This document shows, piece after piece, positions 25,788 through 35,565 of a stretch of DNA of 64,000 bases. Numbering within the stretch: position 1 is the first letter of the stretch; each line of letters starts with the position of its first letter. The DNA comes from Leptolyngbya iicbica LK (lineage in GTDB: Bacteria > Cyanobacteriota > Cyanobacteriia > Phormidesmidales > Phormidesmidaceae). Location: assembly GCF_004212215.1 (NCBI RefSeq), contig NZ_QVFV01000003.1:310001-374000 (forward strand), given 5' to 3'. Position numbers and translations under genes: made by a program. The notes beneath the pieces are model-generated. The model was not told where the DNA came from and did no database searches. It worked only from the letters and a program-made list of their open reading frames with translations.

Positions 25788-27560
25788 CTATTCGTCGAGC
25801 AAGGGGTCGGGGGTCATGTGGTCTTCCGCCGAGTCAATCTTATTGGTGATCCACAGCGATTGATAAGGCCGAAGGATATATGCGGCATCTAAAGTGGTGA
25901 GGCGATCGCCCGAAATCAAATCAGTCCACTCGTCGGTATCCAGCAGATTTAGATCAGATAGCCGTAATTCCTGCACCTCGCGACTGAGGTTATGAATGCA
26001 GAAAATGCTCTGATCGCGGGCCATGCTTTGTCGCCAAAAGGCAAAAATCGCCTGGTTGAGCGGATGCAGGGTGTATTGGGTGGCGTTGGGATGAAAGGCT
26101 CGCTGCCGACGACGAATTTTGATCAACCGGGAAAGTTCTGCCATGACTTTGGCATGGGGCGTGTTGGGGTCGGCCAGGGCTGCTTCCAATGCCTCAATAT
26201 TCCACTTAAAGCGGTTAATGGTGCGGTTGTGCCCGGTATGGATGACGCCTTCATGGTTATTCTGAGTCGCGAGCAAGCTGTGGATGTAGAACGCCGGGAT
26301 GCCTTCTAGCGACATCATGATGGTTTGGGAGCAGAGGAAGCGCTCGATCTGCCATTCATCTTCACCGGCGATCGTCCCTTTCATGGCATCGAACAAGGAA
26401 ATATTGATTTCGTAAGGAGACTCAGAGCCATCAGCATGGCTGCGCATACTGATCTTGCCCCCAAATGACTTCATCGTCTCCAGGAGTGAATTGTATTCGT
26501 CAGCGGTGAGCAGTCCTTCCGTCGGGCGGAGGCCAATACCGTCATGGGACGCAGTGAAGTTAAAGTAAGCGCACCCAATGGGGGCTGGGGGCATACTCAT
26601 CATCCACTGTTTGAGATAGTCCGATCGCCCCTGCATCAACGCATTCAGCACCAGCGGCGGCAAGCTGAAGTTGTAGATCATGTGCGCTTCGTTGCGGTTG
26701 CCAAAGTAGCTAAGGTTTTCGCGGTTGGGGACGTTGGTCTCCGTAATGATGGCAATGCGGGGATCAATCATTTGCAGCAGTTCCCGCAGGAGGCGCACCA
26801 TGGTGTGGGTTTGGGGCAAATGAATGCAGCGGGTGCCTTTTTCTTTCCACAAATAGCCGACGGCGTCTAAGCGGATGTAGCGAGCCCCAGCCGCCACGTA
26901 GAACAGAATGATTTTGACGTATTCCAACAACAGATCAGGATTGCTGAAATCAACGTCGATTTGGTCGCTGCTGAAGGTGCTCCAGACGTGTTTGGGACCA
27001 TCGACCGTTTCGAGTTTGGTCAACAGCGGCGAGCTGCGGGGCCGCACGACCTCGGCTAGCTGCTCATCTAGGGGATCAGCCTCAATGAGGTAATCGCAAC
27101 CCGGTTTTTCCCCGGCTTGAAATTGCTTGACCCACGGATGCTGGCTGGAAACGTGGTTAATGACTAAATCGACCATCAGATTAAACGATTCGCTGATGCG
27201 CTTCACGTCTTCCCAGTCGCCCAGTTCGGGATTCACTGCGGTGTAGTCTTTGATGGCAAAGCCGTCGTCTGAGGTATAGGGAAAAAACGGCAGAATGTGG
27301 ACGCCCGTGAGGCTATCTTTGAGGTGAGTTTCTAAAAATTCAGCGAGCACGGTCAGTGGCGATCGCCCATCATCGGCCACGAGACTGTCGCCATAGGTGA
27401 TCAAAATAACGTTGTCGTGGCTCCATTTGCGCCAGTTTTCGCGACTGCTTTGCTGCATGTGAGGTTGCAACAGAGCTTGCAGTTGTGGAATCAGGGTTTC
27501 CACCTGTTCAGGCGAATACACCTTGCTGAGTAAGGGTTGAATACGTGCAGAAAAATCCAT
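25788..27560 (-). CDS. GH13_18 glycoside phosphorylase, sucrose-phosphorylase-like
   Basis: A 590-residue (beta/alpha)8 enzyme of the sucrose phosphorylase group. The nucleophile Asp is in ARYIRLDAVGYLWKEKGT and the acid/base Glu in IAIITETNVPN; GVHILPFFPYTSDDGFAI and NFTASHDGIGLRPTEG are group hallmarks. Members cleave alpha-glucosides with phosphate: sucrose, sucrose 6-phosphate, glucosylglycerol or glucosylglycerate. The length suits the glucosylglycerate/glucosylglycerol branch better than the roughly 490-residue sucrose phosphorylases, but this is inference. No signal peptide, so cytoplasmic. The ATG at 27560 is chosen over a TTG two codons upstream; neither has a good Shine-Dalgarno. 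A sugar ABC importer lies 6 kb away. Confidence 0.85.
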   Translation of the reverse strand: MDFSARIQPLLSKVYSPEQVETLIPQLQALLQPHMQQSSRENWRKWSHDNVILITYGDSLVADDGRSPLTVLAEFLETHLKDSLTGVHILPFFPYTSDDGFAIKDYTAVNPELGDWEDVKRISESFNLMVDLVINHVSSQHPWVKQFQAGEKPGCDYLIEADPLDEQLAEVVRPRSSPLLTKLETVDGPKHVWSTFSSDQIDVDFSNPDLLLEYVKIILFYVAAGARYIRLDAVGYLWKEKGTRCIHLPQTHTMVRLLRELLQMIDPRIAIITETNVPNRENLSYFGNRNEAHMIYNFSLPPLVLNALMQGRSDYLKQWMMSMPPAPIGCAYFNFTASHDGIGLRPTEGLLTADEYNSLLETMKSFGGKISMRSHADGSESPYEINISLFDAMKGTIAGEDEWQIERFLCSQTIMMSLEGIPAFYIHSLLATQNNHEGVIHTGHNRTINRFKWNIEALEAALADPNTPHAKVMAELSRLIKIRRRQRAFHPNATQYTLHPLNQAIFAFWRQSMARDQSIFCIHNLSREVQELRLSDLNLLDTDEWTDLISGDRLTTLDAAYILRPYQSLWITNKIDSAEDHMTPDPLLDE

Positions 27561-28163
27561 CAGCAAACATTAATAACAGAACAGATAGAAAAAAATTAGA
27601 GATTTAGACGAGCTGCCGACACCGTTAGAGAGGCGTGCCAATCAGGGTGCCATCGGGCTTAAAAGTGACTATCGATCATCCCATTCGAAAATCAGCGGAT
27701 TTGACATAACCTGGGCAATTTCTTCACGTAATGGCAAAGACAGCAATAACTCGAAAGGTCAAACAAAGTCTTGAGCCCAGTCGAGCAATGGCGACTGCTT
27801 GCGGTAGCCGGGAAGCTCCGATGCGCCCATCCGCCAGCAAGGTGCTCTTGGTTGTGAAAGGAGGGGGCGATCGCATCACCCCCAGCGGTTTTACCGAGAT
27901 AGCGTAGCATTCTGACCAAAAAGTCTTGTAATCCCTGACACGACATCTTGCTGAAGCTGATCGAGCCGGGACTCATCCTGCCCCGACCGAGGGCGGCGCA
28001 AACCCGTGACCGACCGGCTTGGGGCCGAAGTTACTCAAATTGCTAGCAAAGATGTCAGGGGTGCAGCTGCTAGCGGCAATTCCGTTGCCCACGACACCTA
28101 CAACTATGGGAAAAATCCGCCATCATGAAACAGTTGTTGTCGGCAAGGTGTGAGATAGACATT
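27561..28163. other. Divergent intergenic region before uvrB
   Basis: 603 bases between the phosphorylase and uvrB. A minus-strand ORF (27692-27976, 94 codons) has no recognisable features. No SOS box could be identified with confidence. Confidence 0.45.
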
Positions 28164-30179
28164 GTGAGCGATTTCAATATTCAGGCTCCTTTTGAACCTA
28201 AGGGAGATCAGCCCAAAGCGATCGCCGGTCTCACTCAATATTTGCAAGACCAGCATAAATACCAGACCTTGCTGGGGGCGACGGGCACAGGTAAGACCCA
28301 CACCATGGCCCGAGTGATTAACCAGATTGGCAAGCCGACCTTGGTGCTGGCCCACAACAAGACGTTGGCCGCGCAGCTTTGCAACGAGCTGCGCGAGTTT
28401 TTCCCCGATAATGCGGTGGAATATTTCATCAGCTATTACGACTACTACCAGCCGGAAGCTTACGTCCCGGTGACGGACACGTACATTGCGAAAACGGCGT
28501 CGATTAACGAAGAAATTGACATGCTGCGGCACTCCGCCACGCGATCGCTGTTTGAGCGGCGCGACGTGATTGTGGTGGCCTCCATTAGTTGCATCTACGG
28601 TTTGGGGATTCCGTCGGAGTATTTGAAGGCGTCCATTCCCCTACAGGTGGGCATGGAGGTGAACCAGCGCCAGGTGCTGCGGGATTTGGCGGTGATTCAG
28701 TACACCCGCAACGATTTGGATTTGGGGCGTGGCCGATTCCGCGTCAAAGGGGATGTGCTGGAAATCGGCCCCGCCTATGAAGATCGCATCATTCGGGTGG
28801 AATTTTTTGGCGATGAGATCGACGCCATTCGCTACGTTGATCCCGTCACGGGGGCGACGCTGCAAAGTATGGAGGCGGTGAACATTTATCCTGCCAAGCA
28901 CTTTGTCACGCCGGATGAAAAGCTGGAAGCGGCGTGTCAGGCGATTCAAGATGAGTTGCGTGATCGCCTCGAAATTTTGGAAAAAGAAGGCAAGCTGCTA
29001 GAAGCGCAACGACTAGAACAGCGCACCCGCTATGACTTAGAAATGCTGCGAGAAGTCGGCTACTGCAACGGCGTAGAAAACTATGCCCGCCACTTAGCCG
29101 CGCGTCCTGCCGGGTCGCCGCCAGAGTGTTTGATCGACTATTTCCCCAAGGACTGGCTGTTGGTGATTGACGAATCCCACGTCACCATTCCCCAGATTCA
29201 CGCCATGTATAACGGCGATCGCGCCCGCAAAATGGTGTTGATCGAACACGGTTTTCGCCTGCCCAGCGCCGCCGACAACCGTCCCCTCAAGGCGGAGGAA
29301 TTTTGGGAAAAGGTCAATCAATGCGTGTTTGTGTCGGCGACGCCAGGTAACTGGGAAATTGAGATCTCAGAGGGGCGTGTGGTCGAGCAAATCATTCGTC
29401 CGACGGGGGTGCTCGATCCCGAAATTTATGTGCGGCCCACGGAGGGGCAGGTCGATGACCTGTTGGACGAAATTCGCGAGCGGGCAGTGCGCAATGAGCG
29501 GGTGCTGGTGACGACGTTGACCAAGCGCATGGCCGAAGATCTGACGGAATATCTTGACGAGCAGAATGTGCGGGTGCGGTATCTGCACTCGGAAATTCAC
29601 TCGATTGAGCGGATTGAGCTGATTCAAGATTTGCGGGACGGCAACTTTGACGTGCTGATTGGGGTCAACCTGCTGCGAGAAGGGTTGGACTTGCCGGAAG
29701 TCTCTCTAGTGGCGATTTTGGATGCGGACAAAGAGGGCTTTTTGCGGGCGGAGCGATCGCTAATTCAAACCATGGGCCGAGCGGCGCGACATGTGCAGGG
29801 CAAGGCCATCCTCTACGCCGATAACCTGACCGACAGCATGGCTAGGGCCATTGACGAAACGGAGCGGCGGCGGGCGATTCAGCAAAAGTACAACGAAGAC
29901 AACGGCGTTGTGCCCCAGGCCATCATCCGTAAAAAGAGCAACGCGATTTTGTCCTTTTTGGAAGTGTCCCGCCGCTTGAACGTGCAAGAACTGGATGAGG
30001 TTTATGAGCAGAAGGATGACCTGGCGCTAGAAGATATTCCGGAACTCATTAGCCAGCTCGAAAAGCAAATGAAAGAAGCGGCCAAAAATCTCGATTTTGA
30101 AGAAGCAGCCAAGTATCGTGATCGCGTTAAACAATTACGGGATCGGTTGCTAGGCAAGCGATCGCCCGTGGCTGATTAG
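28164..30179 (+). CDS. uvrB: Excinuclease ABC subunit B
   Basis: A 671-residue nucleotide-excision-repair helicase-like protein that loads onto damage with UvrA and recruits UvrC. Walker A is [14 protein letters not shown], the damage-clamping beta-hairpin is [13 protein letters not shown], the Walker B box DESH, and motif VI lies in [14 protein letters not shown]. The C-terminal UVR motif ([22 protein letters not shown]) is complete. The frame extends to an ATG at 28125, but the extra residues [13 protein letters not shown] do not resemble the family; starting at the GTG ([12 protein letters not shown]) gives the usual length. The stop codon is followed directly by the IS66 terminal repeat. 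Confidence 0.94.
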   Translation: MSDFNIQAPFEPKGDQPKAIAGLTQYLQDQHKYQTLLGATGTGKTHTMARVINQIGKPTLVLAHNKTLAAQLCNELREFFPDNAVEYFISYYDYYQPEAYVPVTDTYIAKTASINEEIDMLRHSATRSLFERRDVIVVASISCIYGLGIPSEYLKASIPLQVGMEVNQRQVLRDLAVIQYTRNDLDLGRGRFRVKGDVLEIGPAYEDRIIRVEFFGDEIDAIRYVDPVTGATLQSMEAVNIYPAKHFVTPDEKLEAACQAIQDELRDRLEILEKEGKLLEAQRLEQRTRYDLEMLREVGYCNGVENYARHLAARPAGSPPECLIDYFPKDWLLVIDESHVTIPQIHAMYNGDRARKMVLIEHGFRLPSAADNRPLKAEEFWEKVNQCVFVSATPGNWEIEISEGRVVEQIIRPTGVLDPEIYVRPTEGQVDDLLDEIRERAVRNERVLVTTLTKRMAEDLTEYLDEQNVRVRYLHSEIHSIERIELIQDLRDGNFDVLIGVNLLREGLDLPEVSLVAILDADKEGFLRAERSLIQTMGRAARHVQGKAILYADNLTDSMARAIDETERRRAIQQKYNEDNGVVPQAIIRKKSNAILSFLEVSRRLNVQELDEVYEQKDDLALEDIPELISQLEKQMKEAAKNLDFEEAAKYRDRVKQLRDRLLGKRSPVAD

Positions 30180-31781
30180 GTACGTGTTTAGCGTCGATTT
30201 AAGCAGCGCGATTTTGCCGCACCATGGCTTGGGCGACTTGTTCGATGAACGAGTCGCCTCGTTGTTGGCAGGTGGCGGCTAAGGAGGCCAACACACTCCA
30301 AGTGGTGGCCCCGGAGAGCGTTTTGTTGCCGCAGGAGAGTTTACGACTGATGACCGCGGGGCGTAGTTGCCGCTCGGCGTGGTTGTTGGTGGCGTTGACT
30401 TCCGGGTAGTCCAGGAATGTGAGCAAGTGGTCTTGCTGCTTAGCCAAGCGCTGCCGCAGCTTTTCCTCTTGCTGTCCCTGGGAGGTGTCGGGCGGTCGGG
30501 GATGAGCCAGCAGTTGGGCAAAGCGAGTTTCGAGGAAATCGCGACTGCGCTGTTGTTGAACGGGGTCCAAATCAGGGACCAGTCGTTTGAGCAGCAAGGC
30601 CGTGTGCAACAGGGTGCGCAGTTCGAGTAAATAGCTGGAGCCTTGTCCGGCTTCGCTCCTCAGCGCTTTGGAGAGGGCTTTGAGGTGGTGGGCGTAGCAT
30701 TTTTGTTGGACGCCGTCGAGCCCATCGTAGATGGATAAACAGTCGCTCACCAACACCCCTTGAAAGGTGTCTGACAGAATGGCTTGCGCCGTGGCCCGGT
30801 CGCGATGCTCGACGACGCGATAGTAAGTGGTCGTGGGATTGGTAAACACCCAGAGGGTGTAGCCGGGACCACCGACCCACCAACCCGTCTCATCGGTATG
30901 GATGACCGGGCTCTGGCGTAAGGTCTCCAAGCTCTCGTCGTACGCGCCTTGCAGCGCCGTGGCGATGCGTCCAGTCGCTTGCGCTAAGCCACCAGGACTA
31001 AGCGACAGGCCAAACATCTCCTGCAACACACGGCAGGTCTTGCGCATCGTCAGTTTCAGGTCTTTATTCAACGCCGCCGCCAACCCCAAGGCGCGAGGAC
31101 CGAGATGGGTGCCCGCCGCACCCGTCGCTTGGGACACTTGCAGCGGATGGGTGGATGACACTGTTTGCTGGCAAGCCCCGCACTCGGTTCGATAGGTGCG
31201 TAAGCGAATTACCCGCGGGTGTATTTCCGGAATTTCGAGAATCGTTTGTTCCACCGCTCGTTGATCTGAGAATGGTAAGGCTACGCCACAGTCAGGACAT
31301 GCCATCAGCGGGACTTCAATCTGCTCATCGCTCGCCAAGGGCGCCGGCGAGCGTCGCCAGTCGCCCGGATGACCCGGTTTGCGACCCGGCTTTGGAGGCC
31401 CTTTGGCCGACTCCTCGGGTGTCCGACGAAACGGAGCAACGCTGCCTCGATGTAGCTCGTCCTGAAGCTGCTGTAACTCAGCCTGACCAGTCTGCAGTTG
31501 GGCTTGACAGGTCCGTAATTCTGCCCGCAACTGCAGCAGTTGCTCGGCTTGGCGGGCAAAGTGTTGAAGCAATTGCTCCGGATCCTCCGCTAGCCACTGA
31601 CGACCGAAGGCGACCACTCGTTCTAGGGCGATCGCTTTCGCGTTACGGGTATTCTCAGGGGCGGATAGCGGTTCTTGGGACAATTGCGTTCGGTCATCCT
31701 ATCAGCGCGATAGTCACTACCTTAAGCCTCCTTTTCTCTGCTGGGAGGAATGACAACCGAACACAGACGCTAAACACGTAC
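30180..31781 (-). mobile_element. IS66-family insertion sequence (single-ORF type)
   Basis: A 1.6-kb element bounded by perfect sixteen-base terminal inverted repeats, GTACGTGTTTAGCGTC at 30180-30195 and its complement at 31766-31781. It contains one transposase gene without tnpA/tnpB, as in the ISBst12-like branch. I see no eight-base target duplication (left CTGATTAG, right GTTAGCGC). The left end touches the uvrB stop codon without altering the protein. It contains a HIP1 octamer near 31627, suggesting long residence in cyanobacteria. Confidence 0.88.
30199..31683 (-). CDS. IS66-family transposase
   Basis: A 494-residue DDE transposase. After a coiled-coil leucine/glutamine-rich N-terminus (LLQLRAELRTCQAQLQTGQA) comes the zinc-finger-like region with CPDC and CGAC pairs, then the catalytic domain with the Asp in PVIHTDETGWWVGG, the second Asp in LVSDCLSIYDG, and the Glu in TNNHAERQLRPAV. 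The start codon is TTG, the first start after an in-frame stop. The frame is uninterrupted, so the element may still be active. Confidence 0.92.
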   Translation of the reverse strand: MSQEPLSAPENTRNAKAIALERVVAFGRQWLAEDPEQLLQHFARQAEQLLQLRAELRTCQAQLQTGQAELQQLQDELHRGSVAPFRRTPEESAKGPPKPGRKPGHPGDWRRSPAPLASDEQIEVPLMACPDCGVALPFSDQRAVEQTILEIPEIHPRVIRLRTYRTECGACQQTVSSTHPLQVSQATGAAGTHLGPRALGLAAALNKDLKLTMRKTCRVLQEMFGLSLSPGGLAQATGRIATALQGAYDESLETLRQSPVIHTDETGWWVGGPGYTLWVFTNPTTTYYRVVEHRDRATAQAILSDTFQGVLVSDCLSIYDGLDGVQQKCYAHHLKALSKALRSEAGQGSSYLLELRTLLHTALLLKRLVPDLDPVQQQRSRDFLETRFAQLLAHPRPPDTSQGQQEEKLRQRLAKQQDHLLTFLDYPEVNATNNHAERQLRPAVISRKLSCGNKTLSGATTWSVLASLAATCQQRGDSFIEQVAQAMVRQNRAA

Positions 31782-31997
31782 GTTAGCGCAGCGTAACCCA
31801 TGCAGGCGTTGGGTTTCGTTCCTCAACCACAACCTACATATACCTACGTCTATTTATCTCCACCTACTTATTTAGCGATCGCCACGCTTAACCATCCGTC
31901 AGTTGGGGCGTCAGCTTGTCGCATCATGCCCCCCAGTGGGTCATCGCGAGCAAATCTTGCTACCCTCGCGATGTCATCTTTAGTTATTTGCAGGTAG
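31684..31997. other. IS right end and REP-like sequence
   Basis: The outer part of the IS66 element (to 31781) is followed at 31783-31839 by a sequence (GCGTAACCCA, GTTGGGTTTCGTTCCTCAACC, AACCTACA segments) that resembles a dispersed palindromic repeat common in cyanobacteria. No gene. Confidence 0.5.
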
Positions 31998-32660
31998 ATG
32001 CGAATGGTAGCCCCTCAGGCGCTCATTTTTGATATGGATGGGTTGATGCTCAACAGTGAGCCACTGTATCAACAGGCTTGGCAGGCAGCAGCTCAAGAGT
32101 TGGGGTTCACGCTTGAAACGGAACTGTATCTCAGTCTGGTGGGACGCAGCAGCGCTGAAGCCGATCGTCTGTTTGTGGAAATGTATGGCGATCAGTTTCC
32201 GGTTGAGGTTTTTAATGAGCGTTGGGAAGCGCAGTGGAGATCGCTCGTCCAACAGCAAGGTATTCAACTGCAACCCGGTTTGCTGCCGCTACTCGATTGG
32301 GTAGAGCAACAGGGCTTACCGAAAGCTGTGGGAACGTCAAGCCTGGCGGCAGAAGCCGAGTTATGTCTGGGAATGGCGGGAATTCGCGATCGCTTCACGA
32401 CCGTCGTGACCGCTGATCAGGTCACAGCAGGCAAGCCAGCCCCTGACATTTTCCTTGCAGCGGCAACCCTGTTAGGCGCATCACCTGCTGATTGTCTGGT
32501 ATTAGAAGACTCAAATGCTGGTGTCCAGGCAGCACAGGCAGCAGGGATGTCAGTGGTGATGGTGCCCGACTTACAGGTGCCAACCGCGACGTCACAGGAA
32601 ATCGCCCAGCAAATTTTTGCGTCACTACACGAAGTTTTGACCTGGTTGCGGGGCCTCTAA
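31998..32660 (+). CDS. HAD-superfamily hydrolase, phosphoglucomutase-like subclass IA
   Basis: A 220-residue haloacid dehalogenase-type phosphatase or beta-phosphoglucomutase relative. Motif I is LIFDMDGLMLNSEP (nucleophile Asp and acid Asp two residues on), motif II VGTSS, motif III the Lys of GKPAPDIF, and motif IV LVLEDSNAG. The cap domain is helical (about 15-85). Substrate cannot be told from motifs; sugar phosphates are typical. The ATG at 31998 or 32004 may be used. Its 3' end overlaps the convergent DUF2949 gene by 36 bases. Confidence 0.9.
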   Translation: MRMVAPQALIFDMDGLMLNSEPLYQQAWQAAAQELGFTLETELYLSLVGRSSAEADRLFVEMYGDQFPVEVFNERWEAQWRSLVQQQGIQLQPGLLPLLDWVEQQGLPKAVGTSSLAAEAELCLGMAGIRDRFTTVVTADQVTAGKPAPDIFLAAATLLGASPADCLVLEDSNAGVQAAQAAGMSVVMVPDLQVPTATSQEIAQQIFASLHEVLTWLRGL

Positions 32661-32831
32661 CCAGTCGAAAATTTGATCTAACTGTTCCGCTGTGATTAGG
32701 CCATATTTCCAGAGCGCAATCGGCAATAGATTGGGCAAGGCTCCGGCTTGACGAACCGCCAGTGCGATCGCATCCTCTGACAAGCCCATCTCTTTTTCTA
32801 AGTATTCAATTAGGCGGGCTTGTGTGGTCAT
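32625..32831 (-). CDS. DUF2949 family protein
   Basis: A 68-residue cyanobacterial protein of the DUF2949 type: LIEYLEKEMGLSEDAIALAV, LLPIALWKYGLITAEQLDQI and FDWLE are the family pattern. The start at MTTQARLIEY is preferred over an upstream codon that adds twenty unrelated residues. Its coding end overlaps the 3' end of the HAD phosphatase gene on the other strand. Function unknown. Confidence 0.85.
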   Translation of the reverse strand: MTTQARLIEYLEKEMGLSEDAIALAVRQAGALPNLLPIALWKYGLITAEQLDQIFDWLEAPQPGQNFV

Positions 32832-33330
32832 TGGCTGGATTAGGTGCGATTTACTACAGACAGTTAACGTAGTGTAGCCATGAAAGGACACTTTTAGTAG
32901 CGACTTTCGAGGGATTTTGCCACAAGATCAAAAAAAATTACTGATCACACCTCAAAAAGTTCTATACCCGTTCATATCTTGAACGTTTGGGTGGCTTAAG
33001 TCCTCGTCTCATGACAGGGTACGAGGGCGATCGCGCTCCCTTAACCAGGGTTGTTGCCAAGTCAGTACCCGGCTGGCTCGAACCTATTTCGCTGGCTAGA
33101 GACTCGCCCTGATCCGGGTCTGAAACCACCGTCATCCCGTCGCCGCCGCTGGGGCAAACCTCAATTCGCTCACCCGTCATTGCGGCGTTGAGTGGTGAAT
33201 AATGGCGATATTTCTATCTTTTAGTTCGGCATTTCTATCTTTTAACAGGTTGTGGTGGGGCGCATTTCTGGTGTAATGGGCACGGACTGCGTTTAGAAGC
33301 TGTCGCCATCGTCGCGCTTGGGTGACCCCA
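32832..33330. other. Intergenic region before the sugar ABC genes
   Basis: 499 bases. A minus-strand ORF of 72 codons (32962-33180, MTGERIEVCPSG...) cannot be excluded as a gene but matches nothing I recognise. The direct repeat TTTCTATCTTTTA occurs at 33209 and 33230. The importer promoter should be here. Confidence 0.4.
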
Positions 33331-34317
33331 ATGCAGGAAAGCTCCAACATCATTCGACTACTCAGTGCGATCGCCGCCATTGTGTTGGGCTCCGGTGGCG
33401 TGATCGCGTTATTTTATGCCGCCAATATTTTGGTCAATCGGCTGCCCTATCAATTGCGATCTCGCATTTTGCCTTGGGTTTACATGGCTCCGGCGCTGGC
33501 GGTGCTCACCGCATTTCTGATTTTGCCGACCATTCGCACGGTCATCATCAGTTTTATGGATCGGCGATCGGAAGCCTGGGTCGGGTTCGACAACTATATA
33601 TTTGCCTTCACCAACTCAGATATGCTCATCGCCTTCCGCAACAATGTGTTGTGGCTGGTGTTGGTGACGGGCATTAGCGTCAGTCTGGGGCTGGTGATTG
33701 CGGTGCTGGTGGATCGCGTCAAATATGAACCCCTCGCCAAAGCGCTGATCTTTTTGCCGATGGCGATTTCCTTTGTGGGCGCGAGTGTGATTTGGCGGTT
33801 TGTCTATGCCTATCAGCCCCCCGGTGTGGAGCAGATTGGGTTGTTGAATGCGATCGTGGTGGCGCTGGGGTTCGAGCCGATTGGCTGGCTGGTGAACAAA
33901 ACCGTCAACAACTTTGCCCTCATTGCCATCATGATCTGGCTGCAAACGGGCTTTGCCATGGTGCTGCTGTCGTCGGCAGTGAAGGGCATTCCCAAAGACG
34001 TGATCGAAGCGGCGCGAATCGATGGGGCGAACGAGTTTCAGATTTTTTGGCGCATCACCATTCCCATGATTAGCTCCACCATCGTCGTCGTGTCCACCAC
34101 GATTATTGTGCTGGTGCTTAAGGTGTTTGACATCGTGTTTGTGATGACGGGCGGCAATTTGGATACCGACGTGATTGCCAGTCGCATGATCAAAGAGATG
34201 TTCAACTTCCGCAACTTTGGCCGGGGTAGCGCGATCGCGGTCATTCTGCTCCTCGCGGTGATTCCCGTCATGGTGACCAACATTCGCCGATTTCAGCAGC
34301 AGGAGGCCAACCGATGA
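33331..34317 (+). CDS. Sugar ABC transporter permease (MalF/AglF/GgtC-like)
   Basis: A 328-residue inner-membrane subunit of a carbohydrate-uptake (CUT1) importer. About seven to eight spans; the EAA loop that contacts the ATPase is IEAARIDGANEFQIFWRITIPM. The long PWVYMAPALAVLTAFLILP first core span and WVGFDNYIFAF resemble alpha-glucoside AglF and glucosylglycerol GgtC permeases. Start at MQESSN; a GTG three codons upstream is possible. The stop overlaps the start of the second permease (ATGA), so translation is coupled. Substrate probably an alpha-glucoside or compatible solute; this rests on resemblance only. Confidence 0.9.
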   Translation: MQESSNIIRLLSAIAAIVLGSGGVIALFYAANILVNRLPYQLRSRILPWVYMAPALAVLTAFLILPTIRTVIISFMDRRSEAWVGFDNYIFAFTNSDMLIAFRNNVLWLVLVTGISVSLGLVIAVLVDRVKYEPLAKALIFLPMAISFVGASVIWRFVYAYQPPGVEQIGLLNAIVVALGFEPIGWLVNKTVNNFALIAIMIWLQTGFAMVLLSSAVKGIPKDVIEAARIDGANEFQIFWRITIPMISSTIVVVSTTIIVLVLKVFDIVFVMTGGNLDTDVIASRMIKEMFNFRNFGRGSAIAVILLLAVIPVMVTNIRRFQQQEANR

Positions 34318-35216
34318 TCCAATTACCGGAAAAGCGATCGCCCCAATCCCTCACCCTGATGGATCGGGTGGAAAAGCTGCTCACCGCCGCCCCCGTCCAC
34401 TTGGTCGTCATTCTCCTTGCCGTACTGTGGACGCTGCCCACTGCCGGACTGCTGATCAGCTCCTTTCGCCAGCCGGACGTGCTGCTCGAAACGGGCTGGT
34501 GGACGGTCTTCACGCCGCCGTTCAATCCGGGACAGTTTCACCTGGGCAACTATGCCGACGTGCTGACTGGACAAGGCATGGGCCAAGCGTTTTTGAATAG
34601 CCTGATTATCACCATTCCCGCCACGGTAATGCCCATCGCGATCGCCACCTTTGCCGCTTACGCCCTGGCCTGGATGCGCTTTCCCGGTCGGCAACTGTTG
34701 TTTGTCGTCATCGTGGGATTGCTGGTGGTGCCCCTGCAAATGACCCTGATTCCGGTGTTGCGGGCTTACAACACGTTGGGCATGTCCGGGACGTTTCTCG
34801 CCGTCTGGCTGGCCCATACCGGCTACGGCATGCCCCTCGGCATTTACCTGCTGCGCAACTACATCGGCACCTTACCCCGCGACCTGATCGAAGCCGCCGC
34901 CGTCGATGGCGCGTCCCACCTCAAAATTTTCACCCGCATTGTGGTGCCGCTCTCGACCCCCGCGATCGCCTCCTTCGCCGTCTTCCAGTTCCTCTGGGTG
35001 TGGAACGATCTGCTCGTCGCGCTGGTCTACCTCGGCGGCAATCAGAATGTCGCCCCCGTCACGCTGGTACTGCGCAACCTGGTGGGCGATCGCGGTCAAG
35101 ACTGGCACTTGCTCACAGCGGGCGCATTTATCTCCATGATTGTGCCGTTGCTGGTGTTCTTTGCCTTGCAGCGGTACTTTGTCCGAGGATTATTAGCCGG
35201 TTCAGTCAAGGGGTAA
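34314..35216 (+). CDS. Sugar ABC transporter permease (MalG/AglG/GgtD-like)
   Basis: The 300-residue second permease of the importer. Six spans; the EAA loop is IEAAAVDGASHLKIFTRIVVPL, and the C-terminus ends with a hydrophobic helix and QRYFVRGLLAGSVKG, the classic MalG-type tail. The sequence VLWTLPTAGLLISSFR at the first span is typical of AglG/GgtD. Its start codon overlaps the stop of the first permease by four bases. A 349-base gap with a strong nested palindrome separates it from the ATPase gene. Confidence 0.9.
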   Translation: MIQLPEKRSPQSLTLMDRVEKLLTAAPVHLVVILLAVLWTLPTAGLLISSFRQPDVLLETGWWTVFTPPFNPGQFHLGNYADVLTGQGMGQAFLNSLIITIPATVMPIAIATFAAYALAWMRFPGRQLLFVVIVGLLVVPLQMTLIPVLRAYNTLGMSGTFLAVWLAHTGYGMPLGIYLLRNYIGTLPRDLIEAAAVDGASHLKIFTRIVVPLSTPAIASFAVFQFLWVWNDLLVALVYLGGNQNVAPVTLVLRNLVGDRGQDWHLLTAGAFISMIVPLLVFFALQRYFVRGLLAGSVKG

Positions 35217-35565
35217 TCAGGTTGCTAACAGTTATGCCTCAAACCTCCAAGCATCCGATATCGGGGCAGCGGCTGGTAGCCCCGATGAACACAACTGCGA
35301 TCGCTAACTGTACTCGCCCCCTCAAAAACCAAACCAGCCACTCCTTTCGCGAGGTCCAGGACGGCGGGTCGTCCTGGTTGATGGGGGTCTGGGGGAAAGC
35401 AAAATTTCCCCCAGTCGCCCCCTGCTTGATCAACCAAAATATTCATCTTACGAACCCTACCCACAAATCTAAAACCGCTAATCGGCACCCCAAAAACTCG
35501 TCCCGCGGCCCCCAATATTTAACCCATCCCTCCGATCCACAGTCCAGTCACCTACAGTCATAAGC
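35217..35565. other. Gap within the ABC importer locus
   Basis: 349 bases between permease and ATPase genes, containing the palindromes at 35356-35377 and 35375-35436. It may carry a separate promoter or an mRNA-processing site. No gene. Confidence 0.5.
35375..35436. repeat. Nested palindromic element
   Basis: The outer arms TGGTTGAT (35375-35382) and ATCAACCA (35429-35436) enclose GGGGG/CCCCC and a perfect ten-base inner stem CTGGGGGAAA (35389-35398) with TTTCCCCCAG (35405-35414). A second perfect stem, CCAGGAC/GTCCTGG, adjoins it at 35356-35377. The structure resembles a REP or small MITE. Confidence 0.75.

Noticed and set aside
27692-27976. 94-codon minus-strand ORF upstream of uvrB
   Set aside because: Ser/Cys/His-rich with no protein-like pattern and no usable ribosome site.
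32962-33180. 72-codon minus-strand ORF
   Set aside because: No ribosome site, no recognisable family; kept only as a remark in the intergenic entry.
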